A stretch of 64,000 nt of DNA from an uncultured Lactobacillaceae bacterium (GCA_945285405.1 CALYQJ010000009.1:16759-80758); one strand, 5' to 3'. Shown: positions 43,666 to 54,796, counted from the stretch's first letter. The notes: a model not told the origin generated them from the letters alone. Translations and numbers: made by a program.

Positions 43666-45666
43666 ATGATCAAAAGTTGGGATAAAAGTACCAAAAACCC
43701 TAAAGCCACATCAACCTATATTACTGGATTTGACGGTTTAAGGGCAGTAGGTGTCCTTTTGGTAATTTTTTATCACCTTAATCCTCAGCTTTTTGCCGGG
43801 GGTTATTTAGGTGTACCTATTTTTATGGTTCTTTCTGGTTACTTAATTACCAGTTCCTTAATGAATGAATTTCAAAGTTCAGGTAAAATTAACTTAAAGT
43901 CTTTCTTTATGAGAAGAATTAAGCGTATTTACCCAGCATTAGTTACAGTTCTTTTTGCTACAAGTACTTATATTTTACTTTTTCAAAGAGATTTATTAGC
44001 TAAATTGTGGCAAATAGTATTAACTAATTTAGCTAGTGTTTATAATTGGTGGCAAATCTTTAATGGACAATCTTATTTTGAACGTTTTGCAACTAATGTT
44101 TCGCCATTTACTCATTTATGGACTTTATCAATTGAAGGACAATTTTATTTAATATGGCCCATTATCGTAATTGTATTATTTCGATTGGTTAATAAGAATT
44201 GGCAAAAGTCATTATTTACCTTAGGACTAGCTTTTCTTTCAGCAGGAGCAATGGCAGTAATGTATTCTCCTGATCAAATTAATCGGGTGTACTATGGTAC
44301 TGATACGCGAGCTTTTTCTATTTTGTTAGGTTGCAGTTTAGCTTTTGTTTGGCCAGTAAAACGTTTAAATCGTAATTTGAATCGCGAAAGTCGTATTTTA
44401 ATTAACTCACTAGGATCAATAGCTTTATTAGCAATGTTGATAATGATTTTACTATTAAAAGATCAATCAAGTAGTTTATATCAATCAGGAATGTTTATCT
44501 TTTCACTGTTTACTACTATTTTAGTTGCAGCTATTGCTCATCCAGGTAGCAGTTTTAATAGAATATTTACCAATTCGATTTGTAATTATATTGGTAAAAT
44601 TAGTTACGGGATTTATTTATATCAATTTCCAGTAATGATTTTTTTTGAAAACAGCCATCCAGATTTATTTAAACATCGATTTTTATATGGTTTAATCGAG
44701 TTAATTATTATTTTTTTGATCAGTACTTTTTCTTACGTGACAATTGAAAAGTATTTTGCACATCTAACTTTAACCGATTTTAAAAAAGATTTAAAAAAAA
44801 TCTTAAAATTTAAAAGTTGGGTTCATTCAAATCAACGACCTAAAATTGCTTTGATACTTTTTCTTTCAATCGGATGTTTAGGAATGATTGGTAATATTAG
44901 TTCAATTTTTATTAAACCTAAAGATCCTGCTAAGTCAACCTTAGCAAAAAGGATTAAAGTTAATACGCGAAAGCAAAAAGCTCATAATAAAATTGCTGAA
45001 CAAGAAGCGCGTAAAGCTAATCAGGCTTTACAAAAATTGAATGAAGGTAAAAAAAGAAGTCAAGAGTCACATTATTTATCAAATACCCAGAGAAATAGAT
45101 TGAAGTTACAAGCACAAAAAAGTCCAATTAATCAACAATATGAAAAGTATGGGTTAACTCAGTTTGAATTACAATTGGCTCAGGAAGTGGGAATAACTGC
45201 CGTTGGTGATAGTGTTATGGTTGATGGACAACAAGTTTTAACTGCAATTTTTCCTAAAATTGTTCTGGATGCCGCTATAAGTCGTCAAGCTACAGATTTG
45301 CCTAATATTTTAAATGATAAAATAAAGCAAAAGGTTATTGCGAATAATCTTTTAATTGGATTAGGAACTAATGGGCAATTAACAGACGATGTGATTGATC
45401 AATCAATGAAAATTGCTACACCACAGCGACAAGTATTTTGGATTAATAATTATGTTCCTAATCGTCCCTGGCAAGACACTAATAATCTGCTTTTAACTAA
45501 AAAAGCACGACAGTATCGAAATTTATATTTAATTAATTGGCATGATTATGTATCACCACATCAAGATTGGTTATATCATGATTTAACGCATCCTAATTCA
45601 TTGGGAGCAACGATGTATGGTACTTTTATTGCTAAAAAAATTCTCCAAATTTTGGAGCAGAAGTGA
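43666..45666 (+). CDS. OatA-like peptidoglycan O-acetyltransferase (acyltransferase 3 plus SGNH)
   Basis: 666 aa. Residues about 1-390 form the acyltransferase-3 membrane domain with [17 protein letters not shown] (catalytic-type His) and [14 protein letters not shown] basic coiled linker (about 415-490) follows, then a C-terminal SGNH domain with GDSVMVDG (about 518-525), GLGTNG and [10 protein letters not shown] carrying the Asp-His pair. OatA acetylates MurNAc O-6 and gives lysozyme resistance. The pairing of the two domains makes OatA the best match, although teichoic acid or EPS acetylation remains possible. Confidence 0.87.
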   Translation: MIKSWDKSTKNPKATSTYITGFDGLRAVGVLLVIFYHLNPQLFAGGYLGVPIFMVLSGYLITSSLMNEFQSSGKINLKSFFMRRIKRIYPALVTVLFATSTYILLFQRDLLAKLWQIVLTNLASVYNWWQIFNGQSYFERFATNVSPFTHLWTLSIEGQFYLIWPIIVIVLFRLVNKNWQKSLFTLGLAFLSAGAMAVMYSPDQINRVYYGTDTRAFSILLGCSLAFVWPVKRLNRNLNRESRILINSLGSIALLAMLIMILLLKDQSSSLYQSGMFIFSLFTTILVAAIAHPGSSFNRIFTNSICNYIGKISYGIYLYQFPVMIFFENSHPDLFKHRFLYGLIELIIIFLISTFSYVTIEKYFAHLTLTDFKKDLKKILKFKSWVHSNQRPKIALILFLSIGCLGMIGNISSIFIKPKDPAKSTLAKRIKVNTRKQKAHNKIAEQEARKANQALQKLNEGKKRSQESHYLSNTQRNRLKLQAQKSPINQQYEKYGLTQFELQLAQEVGITAVGDSVMVDGQQVLTAIFPKIVLDAAISRQATDLPNILNDKIKQKVIANNLLIGLGTNGQLTDDVIDQSMKIATPQRQVFWINNYVPNRPWQDTNNLLLTKKARQYRNLYLINWHDYVSPHQDWLYHDLTHPNSLGATMYGTFIAKKILQILEQK

Positions 45667-45670
45667 GTGT

Positions 45671-46618
45671 ATGGAAATTGAATTTTTAGGTACAGGAGCT
45701 GGTGCGCCTTCTAAAAGTCGCAATGTCTCTGCTACCGCCTTAAAGTTACTAGATGAAATTAATGAAATTTGGCTTTTTGATGTTGGTGAAGCTACTCAGC
45801 ATCAGATTTTAAAAACTAATATTAAACCACGTAAAATTACTAAAATCTTTATTACTCATTTACATGGTGATCATATTTTTGGTTTACCTGGTTTTTTATC
45901 GAGTCGCTCTTTTCAAAATGGCGATGCTCCGGTTGAAATTTATGGTCCTGTGGGAATTAAAGAGTATGTTAAAACCAGTTTAAGAATTTCAGGAACCCAT
46001 TTAAGTTATCGCATAATTTTTCATGAAATAGAAAATGAAAAAGGTCAGTTATTTAGTAATGATCACTTTCAAGTTAAATATGCTTTATTAGATCATCGAA
46101 TTCCAAGTTATGGTTATCGTGTAATTGAAGCTACAAAACCAGGCGAGCTTTTAGTTGATAAATTATTGCAGGCTGGTGTTCCTTCGGGTCCGCTTTATGG
46201 TCAGCTAAAGCAAGGTAAAGATATAGTTTTACCGGATGGTCGTACATTTTTAAGCTCTGATTATGTAGGCCCTGCTATTCCAGGAAGGATTGTGACAATT
46301 TTTGGTGATACTCGTATAAGTAAAAATCATCTATTTCTAGCTCATAATGCTGATGTAGTTGTTCATGAAAGTACTTTTGCTCATCAAGATCGTGACATTG
46401 CTCATAAATATTATCATTCTGCTAGTACGCAAGTAGCTAAAATGGCTAAAGATGCTCATGCAAAGTATTTAATTTTAACTCATCTGTCAGCTCGTTATTT
46501 AGGCAAAAATGCCCTTATGTTGCAAAAGCAAGCAGAAAAAATTTTCCCAAAAGTACAAGTTGCTAGTGATTTAATGACTTATAATGTATTACCTAAGAAG
46601 GACTTAAGTGATGAATAA
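45671..46618 (+). CDS. rnz: Ribonuclease Z
   Basis: 315 aa from the ATG at 45671 ([15 protein letters not shown], the normal N-terminus). The track ATG 54 bp earlier lies within the acyltransferase gene and reads unrelated residues. Motif [13 protein letters not shown] (about 63-75) is the metal site, with FGDTR and HLSARY further on. It cuts pre-tRNA 3' trailers that lack CCA, which suits tRNA-Tyr in this window. The stop overlaps the SDR start. Confidence 0.95.
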   Translation: MEIEFLGTGAGAPSKSRNVSATALKLLDEINEIWLFDVGEATQHQILKTNIKPRKITKIFITHLHGDHIFGLPGFLSSRSFQNGDAPVEIYGPVGIKEYVKTSLRISGTHLSYRIIFHEIENEKGQLFSNDHFQVKYALLDHRIPSYGYRVIEATKPGELLVDKLLQAGVPSGPLYGQLKQGKDIVLPDGRTFLSSDYVGPAIPGRIVTIFGDTRISKNHLFLAHNADVVVHESTFAHQDRDIAHKYYHSASTQVAKMAKDAHAKYLILTHLSARYLGKNALMLQKQAEKIFPKVQVASDLMTYNVLPKKDLSDE

Positions 46619-47390
46619 AAGAAATATTATTGTTACTGGTGCTGATTCAGGAATTGGCTTAGAGACTTGCCGTTCTTTGATCAATCTAGGCTTTTTTATC
46701 ATTATGATTGGTCGTAATTCAGCAAAGCTTTTACAAGCTCAATCTAAAATTGATCCAGATCACCAAAATTCTAATGTTTTAAGCTGCGATTTAACTCGTC
46801 GTTTAGCGATAAAACAAGCAATCACATTAATTCGCCATAGTAAAATTCAAATTTATGGTTTGATTAATACAGCTGGTGTTGGCTATTTTGAAAAAGTATT
46901 AGATACTACTGATATGCAAATTGAACAGACTTTTGAAACCAATACTTTAGGGTTAATTTATTTAACTAAATATGTTGCTCGGTTGATGGTACATCAAGGT
47001 TTTGGTCATATTATTAATGTTGCTTCGATGGCAGGTAAAATTATTACACCAAAAGCGGCCATTTATGGTAGTTCTAAAGCGGCAGTAATTTCTTTCTCAA
47101 ATGGTTTGCGCATGGAATTAAAACCATACAATGTTTTAGTTTCAACAGTTAATACAGGTCCAGTTAAAACTCCTTTTCTTAAAAAAGCGGATCTTTCAGA
47201 AAATTATGCAAAATCAGTTCAAAAATATCTTCTGGATCCACAAATTGTTGGAGAAAAAATTGCACAATTATTAATTGATTATCGTCGTGAACTCAATTTA
47301 CCTTGGTATATGGAACTTGCAGCAAAGCTATATCCTCTTTTCCCACAATTAGGAGATTATTTAAGTGGAGATGTTTTTAATAAAAAATAA
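46611..47390 (+). CDS. Short-chain dehydrogenase/reductase
   Basis: 259 aa from the ATG at 46611. Classical SDR features are present: cofactor loop [10 protein letters not shown] (about 8-17), NTAGVGYF, catalytic Ser in VASMAGK and YGSSKAA (Tyr-Lys). The N-terminal basic residue pattern does not allow NAD versus NADP to be decided. Substrate unknown. It overlaps rnz by 8 bp, an association seen in other lactobacilli, and meets corA tail to tail. Confidence 0.9.
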   Translation: MNKRNIIVTGADSGIGLETCRSLINLGFFIIMIGRNSAKLLQAQSKIDPDHQNSNVLSCDLTRRLAIKQAITLIRHSKIQIYGLINTAGVGYFEKVLDTTDMQIEQTFETNTLGLIYLTKYVARLMVHQGFGHIINVASMAGKIITPKAAIYGSSKAAVISFSNGLRMELKPYNVLVSTVNTGPVKTPFLKKADLSENYAKSVQKYLLDPQIVGEKIAQLLIDYRRELNLPWYMELAAKLYPLFPQLGDYLSGDVFNKK

Positions 47391-48299
47391 TTAAAAAAAG
47401 CCACGATGTTTTAAAATACGATATACCCAAATCATAATAATAGTTGTTCCTATGGTAATTAAAATCCATGAAAATGTACCTTTAGTCATTGGTAAATCAA
47501 TGTTCATTCCAAAAAAACCAACAACGATAGCTGGAATAGCTAGAACAATAGAAGCTACAGTTAAAATACTCATTGAACGATTAGTATTATTATTAATAAT
47601 ATTTTCATATGCATCAGATAGTAAATTCATCATTTTAGTTGAGACATTTGCCATATCTAATGCTTGTTTCATTTCAATTTCGATGTCTTCAAGGAATTCT
47701 TTTTCGGAGGCATCGATTTTTTCGCGTTTCGCGTTTTTAAATTGTTCTAAAGTCGCATGATTTCGTTGAAGCGCATTAAGATAATAGATTAACTCTACTT
47801 TTACATTTAAAAGTTCACTTAAATATTCACTATTTCGATGATGAGATAAAGTTTTTTGAAGAAAATTTTGTTTACGTTCGACTTCTTCCAAGGTATCTAA
47901 AAATTTAGCAGTTATGTTAAAAAAAGCATTTAAAACTAGATCTAGAGGTTTTATTGAATTTGGATTTTGTGCTTCCAAGTAGGCTTTTGGAAATTTTTCA
48001 ATAATATTTTTAACTGCCAGATTATTAGTAAATGTAATTAAACGATTAGGATTTTGAATAAAAAAAGCTAATGGTTGAATTTCTACTTCACTTTTTGTTT
48101 GATCAGCGATGCTATTAAGAATGATCAGATCATTTTTTTGGTCAAATTCATAGCGAGGTGACTCGAAACGATCCGTTGCATAATTTAGCATTTCTTCATT
48201 TAATTCATAGTGATCATGAAGTTCTAAAAGTTCTTGTGAATCAGGATTAACAACTTCTATTAATTCAAATTGAGGATAATCATGATTAATTTTTATCAT
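47391..48299 (-). CDS. corA: CorA-family magnesium/divalent cation transporter
   Basis: 302 aa. A long cytoplasmic N-terminal domain, rich in helices, is followed by two C-terminal transmembrane helices (about 240-262, 273-293) with the invariant GMN motif in VGFFGMNIDL just after the first. A CorA pentamer moves Mg2+, and sometimes Co2+ or Ni2+, into the cell. The gene lies between two plus-strand units and its start is divergent from clpB. The CtsR-like box therefore also lies upstream of corA. Confidence 0.92.
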   Translation of the reverse strand: MIKINHDYPQFELIEVVNPDSQELLELHDHYELNEEMLNYATDRFESPRYEFDQKNDLIILNSIADQTKSEVEIQPLAFFIQNPNRLITFTNNLAVKNIIEKFPKAYLEAQNPNSIKPLDLVLNAFFNITAKFLDTLEEVERKQNFLQKTLSHHRNSEYLSELLNVKVELIYYLNALQRNHATLEQFKNAKREKIDASEKEFLEDIEIEMKQALDMANVSTKMMNLLSDAYENIINNNTNRSMSILTVASIVLAIPAIVVGFFGMNIDLPMTKGTFSWILITIGTTIIMIWVYRILKHRGFF

Positions 48300-48339
48300 A
48301 TTTTTTTACCTTTTTTATCTAAAAATTCAAAAAAACATC

Positions 48340-48368
48340 TTGTCTATTTGACCAATACTGACTATAAT
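48340..48368 (+). promoter_or_regulatory. clpB promoter with overlapping CtsR box
   Basis: TTGTCT and TATAAT with 17-bp spacing form the clpB promoter. TTTGACC-AAT-ACTGACT (48347-48363) fills the spacer and matches the CtsR heptamer repeat (one half perfect, the other with two departures). CtsR bound here would block RNA polymerase until heat or protein stress. Confidence 0.7.
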
Positions 48369-48396
48369 ATATGTAAACCATTTTCGAGGTGAAATT

Positions 48397-51009
48397 ATGG
48401 ATCAAAATAAATTTACAAATACCTTAAATGAAGCAATTCAAACTGCACAACAACTAGCAATAGAAAATCAAAATTATGAAATTGATGTACCACATTTAAT
48501 TAAGGGCATTTTAGATCAGGATGATTCTTTGGGCAAGACCATTTTTCAAGGTCAAAATATTCCCGGTGATGTTTTAGCTGCAGAATTAACTCAAGAAATC
48601 GCTAATCTTCCTAAGGTGAGTGGTTCTGAATCTAATAATGGTCAAACAATTTCTCGCGATCTATTCAATCTTTTTAATACAGCACAAAAAATTGCAAAAA
48701 ATTTTGGTGACGAGTTTGTTGCAGTAGATACGGTTTTGTTATCTCTTTTTGATTATGATCAATTACCGATTACTAAATTTCTTGTAAGTAGAGGGTTAAA
48801 TAAAACTAAAATGCGATCTATCGTTGAGGATTTACGAAGCGGTAGCAAAATCACAAGTCAAGATGCGGAGAAAAACTATAAAGCATTAGAGAAATACGGC
48901 ACAAACATGATCGCCGAGGCCAGAAAAGGTAATGCTGATCCAATTATTGGTCGCGATAGTGAAATTATGAATGTAATTCGAGTTTTATCTCGTAAAACAA
49001 AAAATAATCCAATTTTAATTGGAGATCCAGGTGTTGGTAAAACAGCCGTTGTTGAAGGTTTAGTTCAACGAATGGTTAATGGTGATGTGCCTGATAATTT
49101 AAAGGATAAAGTTGTTTATAACTTGGATATGGGTTCACTGATTGCAGGTGCTAAATACCGTGGTGAATTTGAAGAACGTCTACAGGCAGTTTTAAAAGAA
49201 GTTAAAAAAGCTGACGGTAGAATTATTCTCTTTATTGATGAAATTCATAATATTGTTGGCGCAGGTAAGACTGAAGGTAGTATGGATGCTGGTAACTTAT
49301 TAAAGCCAATGCTGGCTCGTGGTCAATTGAGGTTAATTGGAGCAACTACCTTGGATGAGTATCGATTATACATTGAAAAGGATAAAGCTTTAGAGCGGCG
49401 CTTTCAAAGAGTAATGATTGATGAACCAACAGTTGAAGATACAATTAGTATTTTGCGTGGATTAAGGGAACGCTTTGAAGTTTATCATGGGGTAAGAATC
49501 CATGATAGTGCTTTAGTAGCTGCAGCTACTTTGTCTAATCGATATATCACTGATCGATTTTTACCCGATAAAGCGATTGATTTAGTTGATGAAGCTAGTG
49601 CTAATATTAATGTAGAAATGCATTCAGTTCCTGAAGAATTGGATGAAAGTAATCGAAAATTAATTCAGTTACAAATCGAAGAGGAATCCTTAAAAAAGGA
49701 AACTGATCAAGCTTCAAAGATTCGTTTAGAAGATACAAAGAAAGAAATTGCTGAAGCTAAAGAAGAAAATAATCAACTTAAAGCTCGTTGGGATCAAGAA
49801 CTAAAATCAATTAATAGTTTAAATGAAAAGAAAAAATTAATTGAAAAAGCTAAACATGATTTAAAAGAAGCACAAAATCGCTCTGATTTTGAAACTGCAG
49901 CTAAAATTCAGCATGGAACTTTACCGAAATTAGAAAGAGAATTGCAAGAAGCGGAAGGAAGTTCTAAAAATCATGATGATTGGATGGTTGATGAATCAGT
50001 TACAGAAAATGAAATTGCTGAAGTTATTAGCCGTCAGACTGGAATTCCAATTTCAAAATTAGTTCAAAGTGATCGTGACAAATTATTGCATTTAGAAGAT
50101 CAACTGAAAAAACGCGTTGTTGGACAGGATGAAGCAGTAAAAGTAGTATCTGATGCCATTATTCGATCACGTGCAGGAATTCAAGATCCTAATCGTCCGT
50201 TAGGTAGTTTCATTTTTCTTGGGCCAACAGGAGTAGGAAAAACTCAATTAGCTAAGAGTTTAGCTGAATTATTGTTTGATTCAGAAAAACATATGGTACG
50301 TATCGATATGAGCGAGTATATGGAAAAAGAGTCTGTTTCAAGATTAATTGGTGCAGCCCCAGGTTATATTGGTTATGAAGAAGGTGGACAATTAACTGAA
50401 GCAGTAAAACGTAATCCTTATTCAATTATTTTGTTAGACGAAATTGAAAAAGCTCATCGAGATGTATTTAATGTTTTATTGCAAGTTCTTGATGATGGCC
50501 GTTTAACTGATGGTAAAGGTCAAACTGTTGATTTTAAGAATACTTTAATTATAATGACTAGCAATTTAGGCGCTGACTTGATTTTGGATCAACAACAAAA
50601 AGAATCACCAGAGGCATTACATCAGCAATTAATGGATGTAGTAAAAGCTAATTTTAAACCAGAATTTTTAAATCGTGTTGATGCTATTTTGCAATTTAAC
50701 GCTTTAAGTGAAGATGATGTTGTTAAAATTGTAAAAATTGATATGCAGGATTTAAAGGAACGTTTAGCAAATCAGCGGATTACTTTAGAAGTAAATCCAG
50801 CAGTTCTTGAGTGGATTGGTAAAAGTTCTTATGATCCAAGCTTTGGTGCAAGACCAATTCAAAGATTCATTAAAAATAATGTTGAAACTCCTTTAGCTAA
50901 AGAAATTATCGCTGGTAAAGTTTTACCCGATACTAAAGTAAGTGCAGAAATGGATCAAAATAAATTAATTTTTGTAAGTCAGAAAGTAAATAGTGAAGTT
51001 ACGGCTTAA
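48397..51009 (+). CDS. clpB: ATP-dependent disaggregase ClpB
   Basis: 870 aa with two AAA+ modules. N-terminal Clp repeats (1-145), NBD1 with GDPGVGKTA (about 207-215), a long coiled-coil M domain (about 410-520) and NBD2 with GPTGVGKTQ (about 607-615) are all present. The M domain and absence of a ClpP tripeptide loop distinguish ClpB from ClpC/ClpE. It rescues aggregated proteins with DnaK. CtsR control is indicated by the promoter box. Confidence 0.96.
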   Translation: MDQNKFTNTLNEAIQTAQQLAIENQNYEIDVPHLIKGILDQDDSLGKTIFQGQNIPGDVLAAELTQEIANLPKVSGSESNNGQTISRDLFNLFNTAQKIAKNFGDEFVAVDTVLLSLFDYDQLPITKFLVSRGLNKTKMRSIVEDLRSGSKITSQDAEKNYKALEKYGTNMIAEARKGNADPIIGRDSEIMNVIRVLSRKTKNNPILIGDPGVGKTAVVEGLVQRMVNGDVPDNLKDKVVYNLDMGSLIAGAKYRGEFEERLQAVLKEVKKADGRIILFIDEIHNIVGAGKTEGSMDAGNLLKPMLARGQLRLIGATTLDEYRLYIEKDKALERRFQRVMIDEPTVEDTISILRGLRERFEVYHGVRIHDSALVAAATLSNRYITDRFLPDKAIDLVDEASANINVEMHSVPEELDESNRKLIQLQIEEESLKKETDQASKIRLEDTKKEIAEAKEENNQLKARWDQELKSINSLNEKKKLIEKAKHDLKEAQNRSDFETAAKIQHGTLPKLERELQEAEGSSKNHDDWMVDESVTENEIAEVISRQTGIPISKLVQSDRDKLLHLEDQLKKRVVGQDEAVKVVSDAIIRSRAGIQDPNRPLGSFIFLGPTGVGKTQLAKSLAELLFDSEKHMVRIDMSEYMEKESVSRLIGAAPGYIGYEEGGQLTEAVKRNPYSIILLDEIEKAHRDVFNVLLQVLDDGRLTDGKGQTVDFKNTLIIMTSNLGADLILDQQQKESPEALHQQLMDVVKANFKPEFLNRVDAILQFNALSEDDVVKIVKIDMQDLKERLANQRITLEVNPAVLEWIGKSSYDPSFGARPIQRFIKNNVETPLAKEIIAGKVLPDTKVSAEMDQNKLIFVSQKVNSEVTA

Positions 51010-51065
51010 ATAATTTTAAGTTAATTAATTAATTAAGCAAAAAGTTAAACTTAAAACTTTTTTAT

Positions 51066-51100
51066 ATCCGTTAAGGTTTATAACCTTAACGGATTTTTTT
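51066..51100 (+). terminator. Terminator of clpB
   Basis: A 13-bp perfect stem (ATCCGTTAAGGTT/AACCTTAACGGAT, loop TAT-A) followed by a T-run. It is the strongest hairpin of this part of the window. Confidence 0.92.
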
Positions 51101-51196
51101 AGGTATTTAAATAATTTTTACCTTATATATATATTTCATAATAACTAAACAAAGATAAAGAATTTCTTAATATTTTTTTAGGTACTTATTTTATTA

Positions 51197-51225
51197 TTTA
51201 CAATAAAAAATATTTTTGTTAGTAT
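51197..51225 (+). promoter_or_regulatory. Promoter of the RpiR regulator-GH38 unit
   Basis: TTTACA and TAGTAT are 17 bp apart. The leader of about 130 nt (51232-51362) contains GGAGAGG at 51240 with no start codon behind it, and an 11-codon ORF (MKISDYLTNRR, 51303-51338). Nothing else is recognised in the 353-bp gap apart from the clpB terminator. Confidence 0.5.
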
Positions 51226-51362
51226 GTTCCAGCAAAATTTGGAGAGGAAAAAATTTAGTAAAAATATTTTTAAAAACCTTAAATAAATAGTTAGTTGGAT
51301 TAATGAAAATTTCAGATTATTTAACTAATAGACGTTAAGACTAGAAATAGGAGTGGTATTAA

Positions 51363-52118
51363 ATGAAATTTGAAGAACGGGTCTTAAATGAAAGTTATAA
51401 GTTAACTGAGATGGAAACTGAAATTGTTGATTATATTCAAAAAAATCTCCAAGAAATTGATCATTTTAAAATTCAACAGTTAGCTAAACAATTTTATACT
51501 GTACCTAATACAATTACCCGCTTAAGTCATAAATTGGGTTATAGTGGCTTTTCCGAATTAAAACACGTTATTAAATATGAACAAGAAGAAAAGATTGATC
51601 TGAAAAACAAACCACAGCAAACTTTATTCCGTAATTTGGATTTGATTGATAATCAGCGAGAAGCAATAGTTGCAGAAATGATGTGTAAAGCTAAACAAAT
51701 TCAATTTGTAGCTCGCGGATCGTCAGCTAATGTTATTCAAATTAGTGTTAATAATTTTTATAAAGTGGATCATAAGTCTTATTTTTCAACAAACATTAAT
51801 GAACTTAAAGAAAATCTGACAGAAAGTAAATCTGACTTATATTTTCTTGTTAGTGATACTGAAAATGATTCAAAAATTATTTCTCTAGCGAAATTGATAA
51901 AACAAAAAAAATTGCCAATTGTCTCTTTAACTCATGTTCAAAAAAATCCATTAGCAAATTTAGCTGATCAGCGCTTATTTTGTTTTACTCAAGTTCAAGA
52001 AATAGTCGATGATGATAAATCACAAATAATTGTAGATCAAACACCATTAATGATTATCATGAATAGCCTTTTTCAAACTTATACTCAAAAATTGGGTAAA
52101 GTTTTGCAGCAAGTATAA
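51363..52118 (+). CDS. RpiR/MurR-family transcriptional regulator
   Basis: 251 aa. The N-terminal HTH_6 domain (about 1-78, IQQLAKQFYTVPNTITRLSHKLGYSGFSELK) and the C-terminal SIS domain (about 105-235, with VARGSSANVIQISVNNFY and LVSDTENDSKIISLAKLIK) are the RpiR layout. SIS domains of this family bind phosphosugars. Its position 81 bp before the GH38 gene suggests it senses the sugar ligand of that locus. The AGGAGTGG RBS is good. It is probably autoregulated, but no operator could be identified. Confidence 0.88.
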   Translation: MKFEERVLNESYKLTEMETEIVDYIQKNLQEIDHFKIQQLAKQFYTVPNTITRLSHKLGYSGFSELKHVIKYEQEEKIDLKNKPQQTLFRNLDLIDNQREAIVAEMMCKAKQIQFVARGSSANVIQISVNNFYKVDHKSYFSTNINELKENLTESKSDLYFLVSDTENDSKIISLAKLIKQKKLPIVSLTHVQKNPLANLADQRLFCFTQVQEIVDDDKSQIIVDQTPLMIIMNSLFQTYTQKLGKVLQQV

Positions 52119-52199
52119 CTTTTATGTTTGTTTGTCTCATTGTAAAAAATATTTTTAATAGTTTTAACTAAAAAAATAAGAAAGGATGGGATTAAATTT

Positions 52200-54764
52200 T
52201 TGATAACTGTAAATATTATTCCTCATTTAAGGTGGAATCGCGAAAGTGATTTTTCCGCTGCAAAATCGAAAATATATTTAGCTCATGATTTACGTGAAAT
52301 ATTAGAATTTTTGGAAAAACATCCAGAGTTTCCTAATTATTTACTTGATGGTCAAATGGCCATTGTGGAAGATTATTTGCAACTTTATCCGGAAGATCGA
52401 AATCGTTTGAAAAAATTAGTTCAAGCCGGTCGTTTAAGTATTGGTCCTTGGTATACTCAAACAGATCAAATGATGGTAAGTGGTGAATCATTGGTTCGAA
52501 ACCTTTACTATGGGATTCAAGCAGCAAAAAAAATTGGTCAACCAATGATGATTGGATACGCTCCAAATGCTTTTGGACACTCAGCTCAGCTACCGCAAAT
52601 TTTAAATAATTTTGGTATTAAGAAAGCTATTATTTGGCGAGGAATTTCTAATCGTAATGGCGGTAACAAAGCTGAATTTGTTTGGCAAAGTTCGGGTCAT
52701 TCTCAAGTGACAGTTCAATTATTACCCTTAGGGTATCAAATTGGTAAAAAGTTACCCACTAACCCTCAAGATCTAAAAAAACGAATGGATCAATATTTTA
52801 AAACTTTAGATGAAAAAGCTACAGGTAAAAATGAAATAATTCCTAATGGAGCTAATCAAATGCCAATTCAAAAAAATATTTCTGAAGTTTTAGAACAGTT
52901 GAAAAAGCTTTATCCTAATCGGAAATTTTGCTTAAATTGTTATGAGAAAACTTTTGCTGAACTTGAATCTAAAAATTTATCGCAAGTTCAAGGAGAGTTT
53001 ATTGATGGTCAAAATAATCGTGTTCATCGTACCATTTATTCAACTCGAGCTGATTTAAAAGCTGCTAACACTAGAATCGAAAATAAAATTACTAATCAAT
53101 TAGAACCATTATTGGCTTTAGCTTTTTGTTCAAATTTTACTTATCCTAAACAAACAATGGCTGATATTTGGAAAAAATTGTTAACTAATCATGCTCAGGA
53201 TAGTATGGCCGCTTGCTGTTCTGATCAAGTAAATCAACAAATCAAAACCCGTTATCAAGAAGTAGAAGAAAGTGTTGATCAATTGATTAATTTTTATCAA
53301 CGTAAAATAAGTCAGGGAATAAAAGTAGATCAACAACAGGAAACGCTAGTACTATATAATTCATTGCCACAGTCGCGTGATGCTGTAATTAATTGTTCAT
53401 TACGTTCAAATTTTAAACAATTTAAATTAATAGATTCATCTGGTCAGAGTATCCCTTACCAAATTTTGCATCAAAAGGCGATCCAAATATCTAATCAATC
53501 TTCAAAAGAAATGTATGATTATCAAATTCAATTTGAGCACCATTTAAAAGGTTTGAGTTATGAAGCATTAACCATTGAAGCCGGTAAAAGTAAAAAAGTT
53601 AAAACCGATTTTCCAAGAGTTTCTGTAATTGAAAATAAATATTATCAGATTTTACCAAATGATGATGGTACAGTAGATCTTTTGGTCAAATCAACAGGAC
53701 AAGTTTATGAAAATATTTTGTCTTTAGTTAATGAAGGCGATTGTGGTGATGAATATGATTTTTCACCTTTGGCAGATAATATTCCTCTGCTGTCATCAAT
53801 GCAAGTTCGTTCTTATCATTGGTTTAAAATCACTGATACAAGTGAAGAATTGAGTTTAAATTACCATTGGAAATTACCTAAAAATCTTCAAAGTCGTCAA
53901 AAAAAGCTTTTTGATGGTGGGATGGTTGTAACTTTGAATCTTATTTTGAAGAAGAACGATCCAGTGATTGGCTTGAAATTAAAAATTGCAAGTAATTTAA
54001 GCGACCAGCGAACAAGGCTATTAGTTCCTACTAAAATTAAAAGTAAATTTTCAATTGCAGATAATCAATTCGGTGTAATAAAACGTTCAGTAAACGATAC
54101 GGCATTATTAGATTGGTCGAAAAATAATTGGGAAGAACGTCCTGATCCAATTTATCCATTTTTAACTCATGTTGCTTTGGCTAATGATAGTGAAACAGTC
54201 GGTGTTATTACTAACAGTGTCAAAGAATATCAAGTTGTTGGAGAACAAAATGATACGTTGGCGATTACGCTTTGGCGTAGTGTTGGAAAACTAGGTAAAA
54301 AAGACTTAAGAAGAAGACCTGGACGAGCATCAGGTTATTCGCTTCAAACTCCTGATTCGCAAATGCATGGGTTAATTCAATTTGATTTGGGGTTAGTTTA
54401 TCTTCCTGGTGATTATCAAACTACTAATTTACCAATTATAGCTAAGAGTTACTTAACTCCAGTGATGACTTTTAATGAAGCTGAGGATTCACGGATAAAA
54501 TTGAATCCAGTAAATAAGACATTACCTTTAAGTAAAAGTTTAGGTCAAATTAAATTATCTGGGGTAGTTGTGAGTACCGTTAAAGTTGCTGAAGATCTAT
54601 CAGGAATTGTTGTGCGTTTATTTAATACCAATTCAGAAGTTGTAAAAGTAAAACTTAGTCCTAAAATACAGCTTTTAGATTTAAATGAGAATCCTAAAAA
54701 GTATAGTAAAGATATAATATTAGAACAAAATGAATTTATTACGATAAAATTATCGAAAAAATAA
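52200..54764 (+). CDS. GH38 alpha-mannosidase-family protein with all zinc ligands replaced (probable pseudoenzyme)
   Basis: 854 aa, TTG start with AAGGATGG upstream. The whole length follows MngB-type GH38 enzymes: LDGQMAIVEDY, GPWYTQTDQMMVSGES, IIWRGISN, GEFIDGQNNRVHRTIYSTR, and the C-terminal LRRRPGRASGY and PDSQMHGLI. The active site does not. PHxHWDRE reads PHLRWNRE (R11, N13), LPDSFG reads APNAFG (N123, nucleophile position), NHxHDS reads NHAQDS (Q333) and NGHDQMP reads NGANQMP. All four zinc ligands and the nucleophile are lost without any frameshift. Hydrolysis by the family mechanism is not expected; binding or regulation is the likely role. Confidence 0.88.
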   Translation: MITVNIIPHLRWNRESDFSAAKSKIYLAHDLREILEFLEKHPEFPNYLLDGQMAIVEDYLQLYPEDRNRLKKLVQAGRLSIGPWYTQTDQMMVSGESLVRNLYYGIQAAKKIGQPMMIGYAPNAFGHSAQLPQILNNFGIKKAIIWRGISNRNGGNKAEFVWQSSGHSQVTVQLLPLGYQIGKKLPTNPQDLKKRMDQYFKTLDEKATGKNEIIPNGANQMPIQKNISEVLEQLKKLYPNRKFCLNCYEKTFAELESKNLSQVQGEFIDGQNNRVHRTIYSTRADLKAANTRIENKITNQLEPLLALAFCSNFTYPKQTMADIWKKLLTNHAQDSMAACCSDQVNQQIKTRYQEVEESVDQLINFYQRKISQGIKVDQQQETLVLYNSLPQSRDAVINCSLRSNFKQFKLIDSSGQSIPYQILHQKAIQISNQSSKEMYDYQIQFEHHLKGLSYEALTIEAGKSKKVKTDFPRVSVIENKYYQILPNDDGTVDLLVKSTGQVYENILSLVNEGDCGDEYDFSPLADNIPLLSSMQVRSYHWFKITDTSEELSLNYHWKLPKNLQSRQKKLFDGGMVVTLNLILKKNDPVIGLKLKIASNLSDQRTRLLVPTKIKSKFSIADNQFGVIKRSVNDTALLDWSKNNWEERPDPIYPFLTHVALANDSETVGVITNSVKEYQVVGEQNDTLAITLWRSVGKLGKKDLRRRPGRASGYSLQTPDSQMHGLIQFDLGLVYLPGDYQTTNLPIIAKSYLTPVMTFNEAEDSRIKLNPVNKTLPLSKSLGQIKLSGVVVSTVKVAEDLSGIVVRLFNTNSEVVKVKLSPKIQLLDLNENPKKYSKDIILEQNEFITIKLSKK

Positions 54765-54767
54765 AAA

Positions 54768-54796
54768 AAAAGCTTGCTAAATGCAAGCTTTTTTTA
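54768..54796 (+). terminator. Terminator of RpiR-GH38 unit
   Basis: AAGCTTGC/GCAAGCTT stem, loop TAAAT-, and TTTTTT; starts a few bases after the GH38 stop. Confidence 0.88.

Noticed and set aside
43666-45666. Assignment as a generic exopolysaccharide acyltransferase
   Set aside because: The C-terminal SGNH domain with GDSV and DxxH makes an OatA-type wall acetyltransferase the better call.
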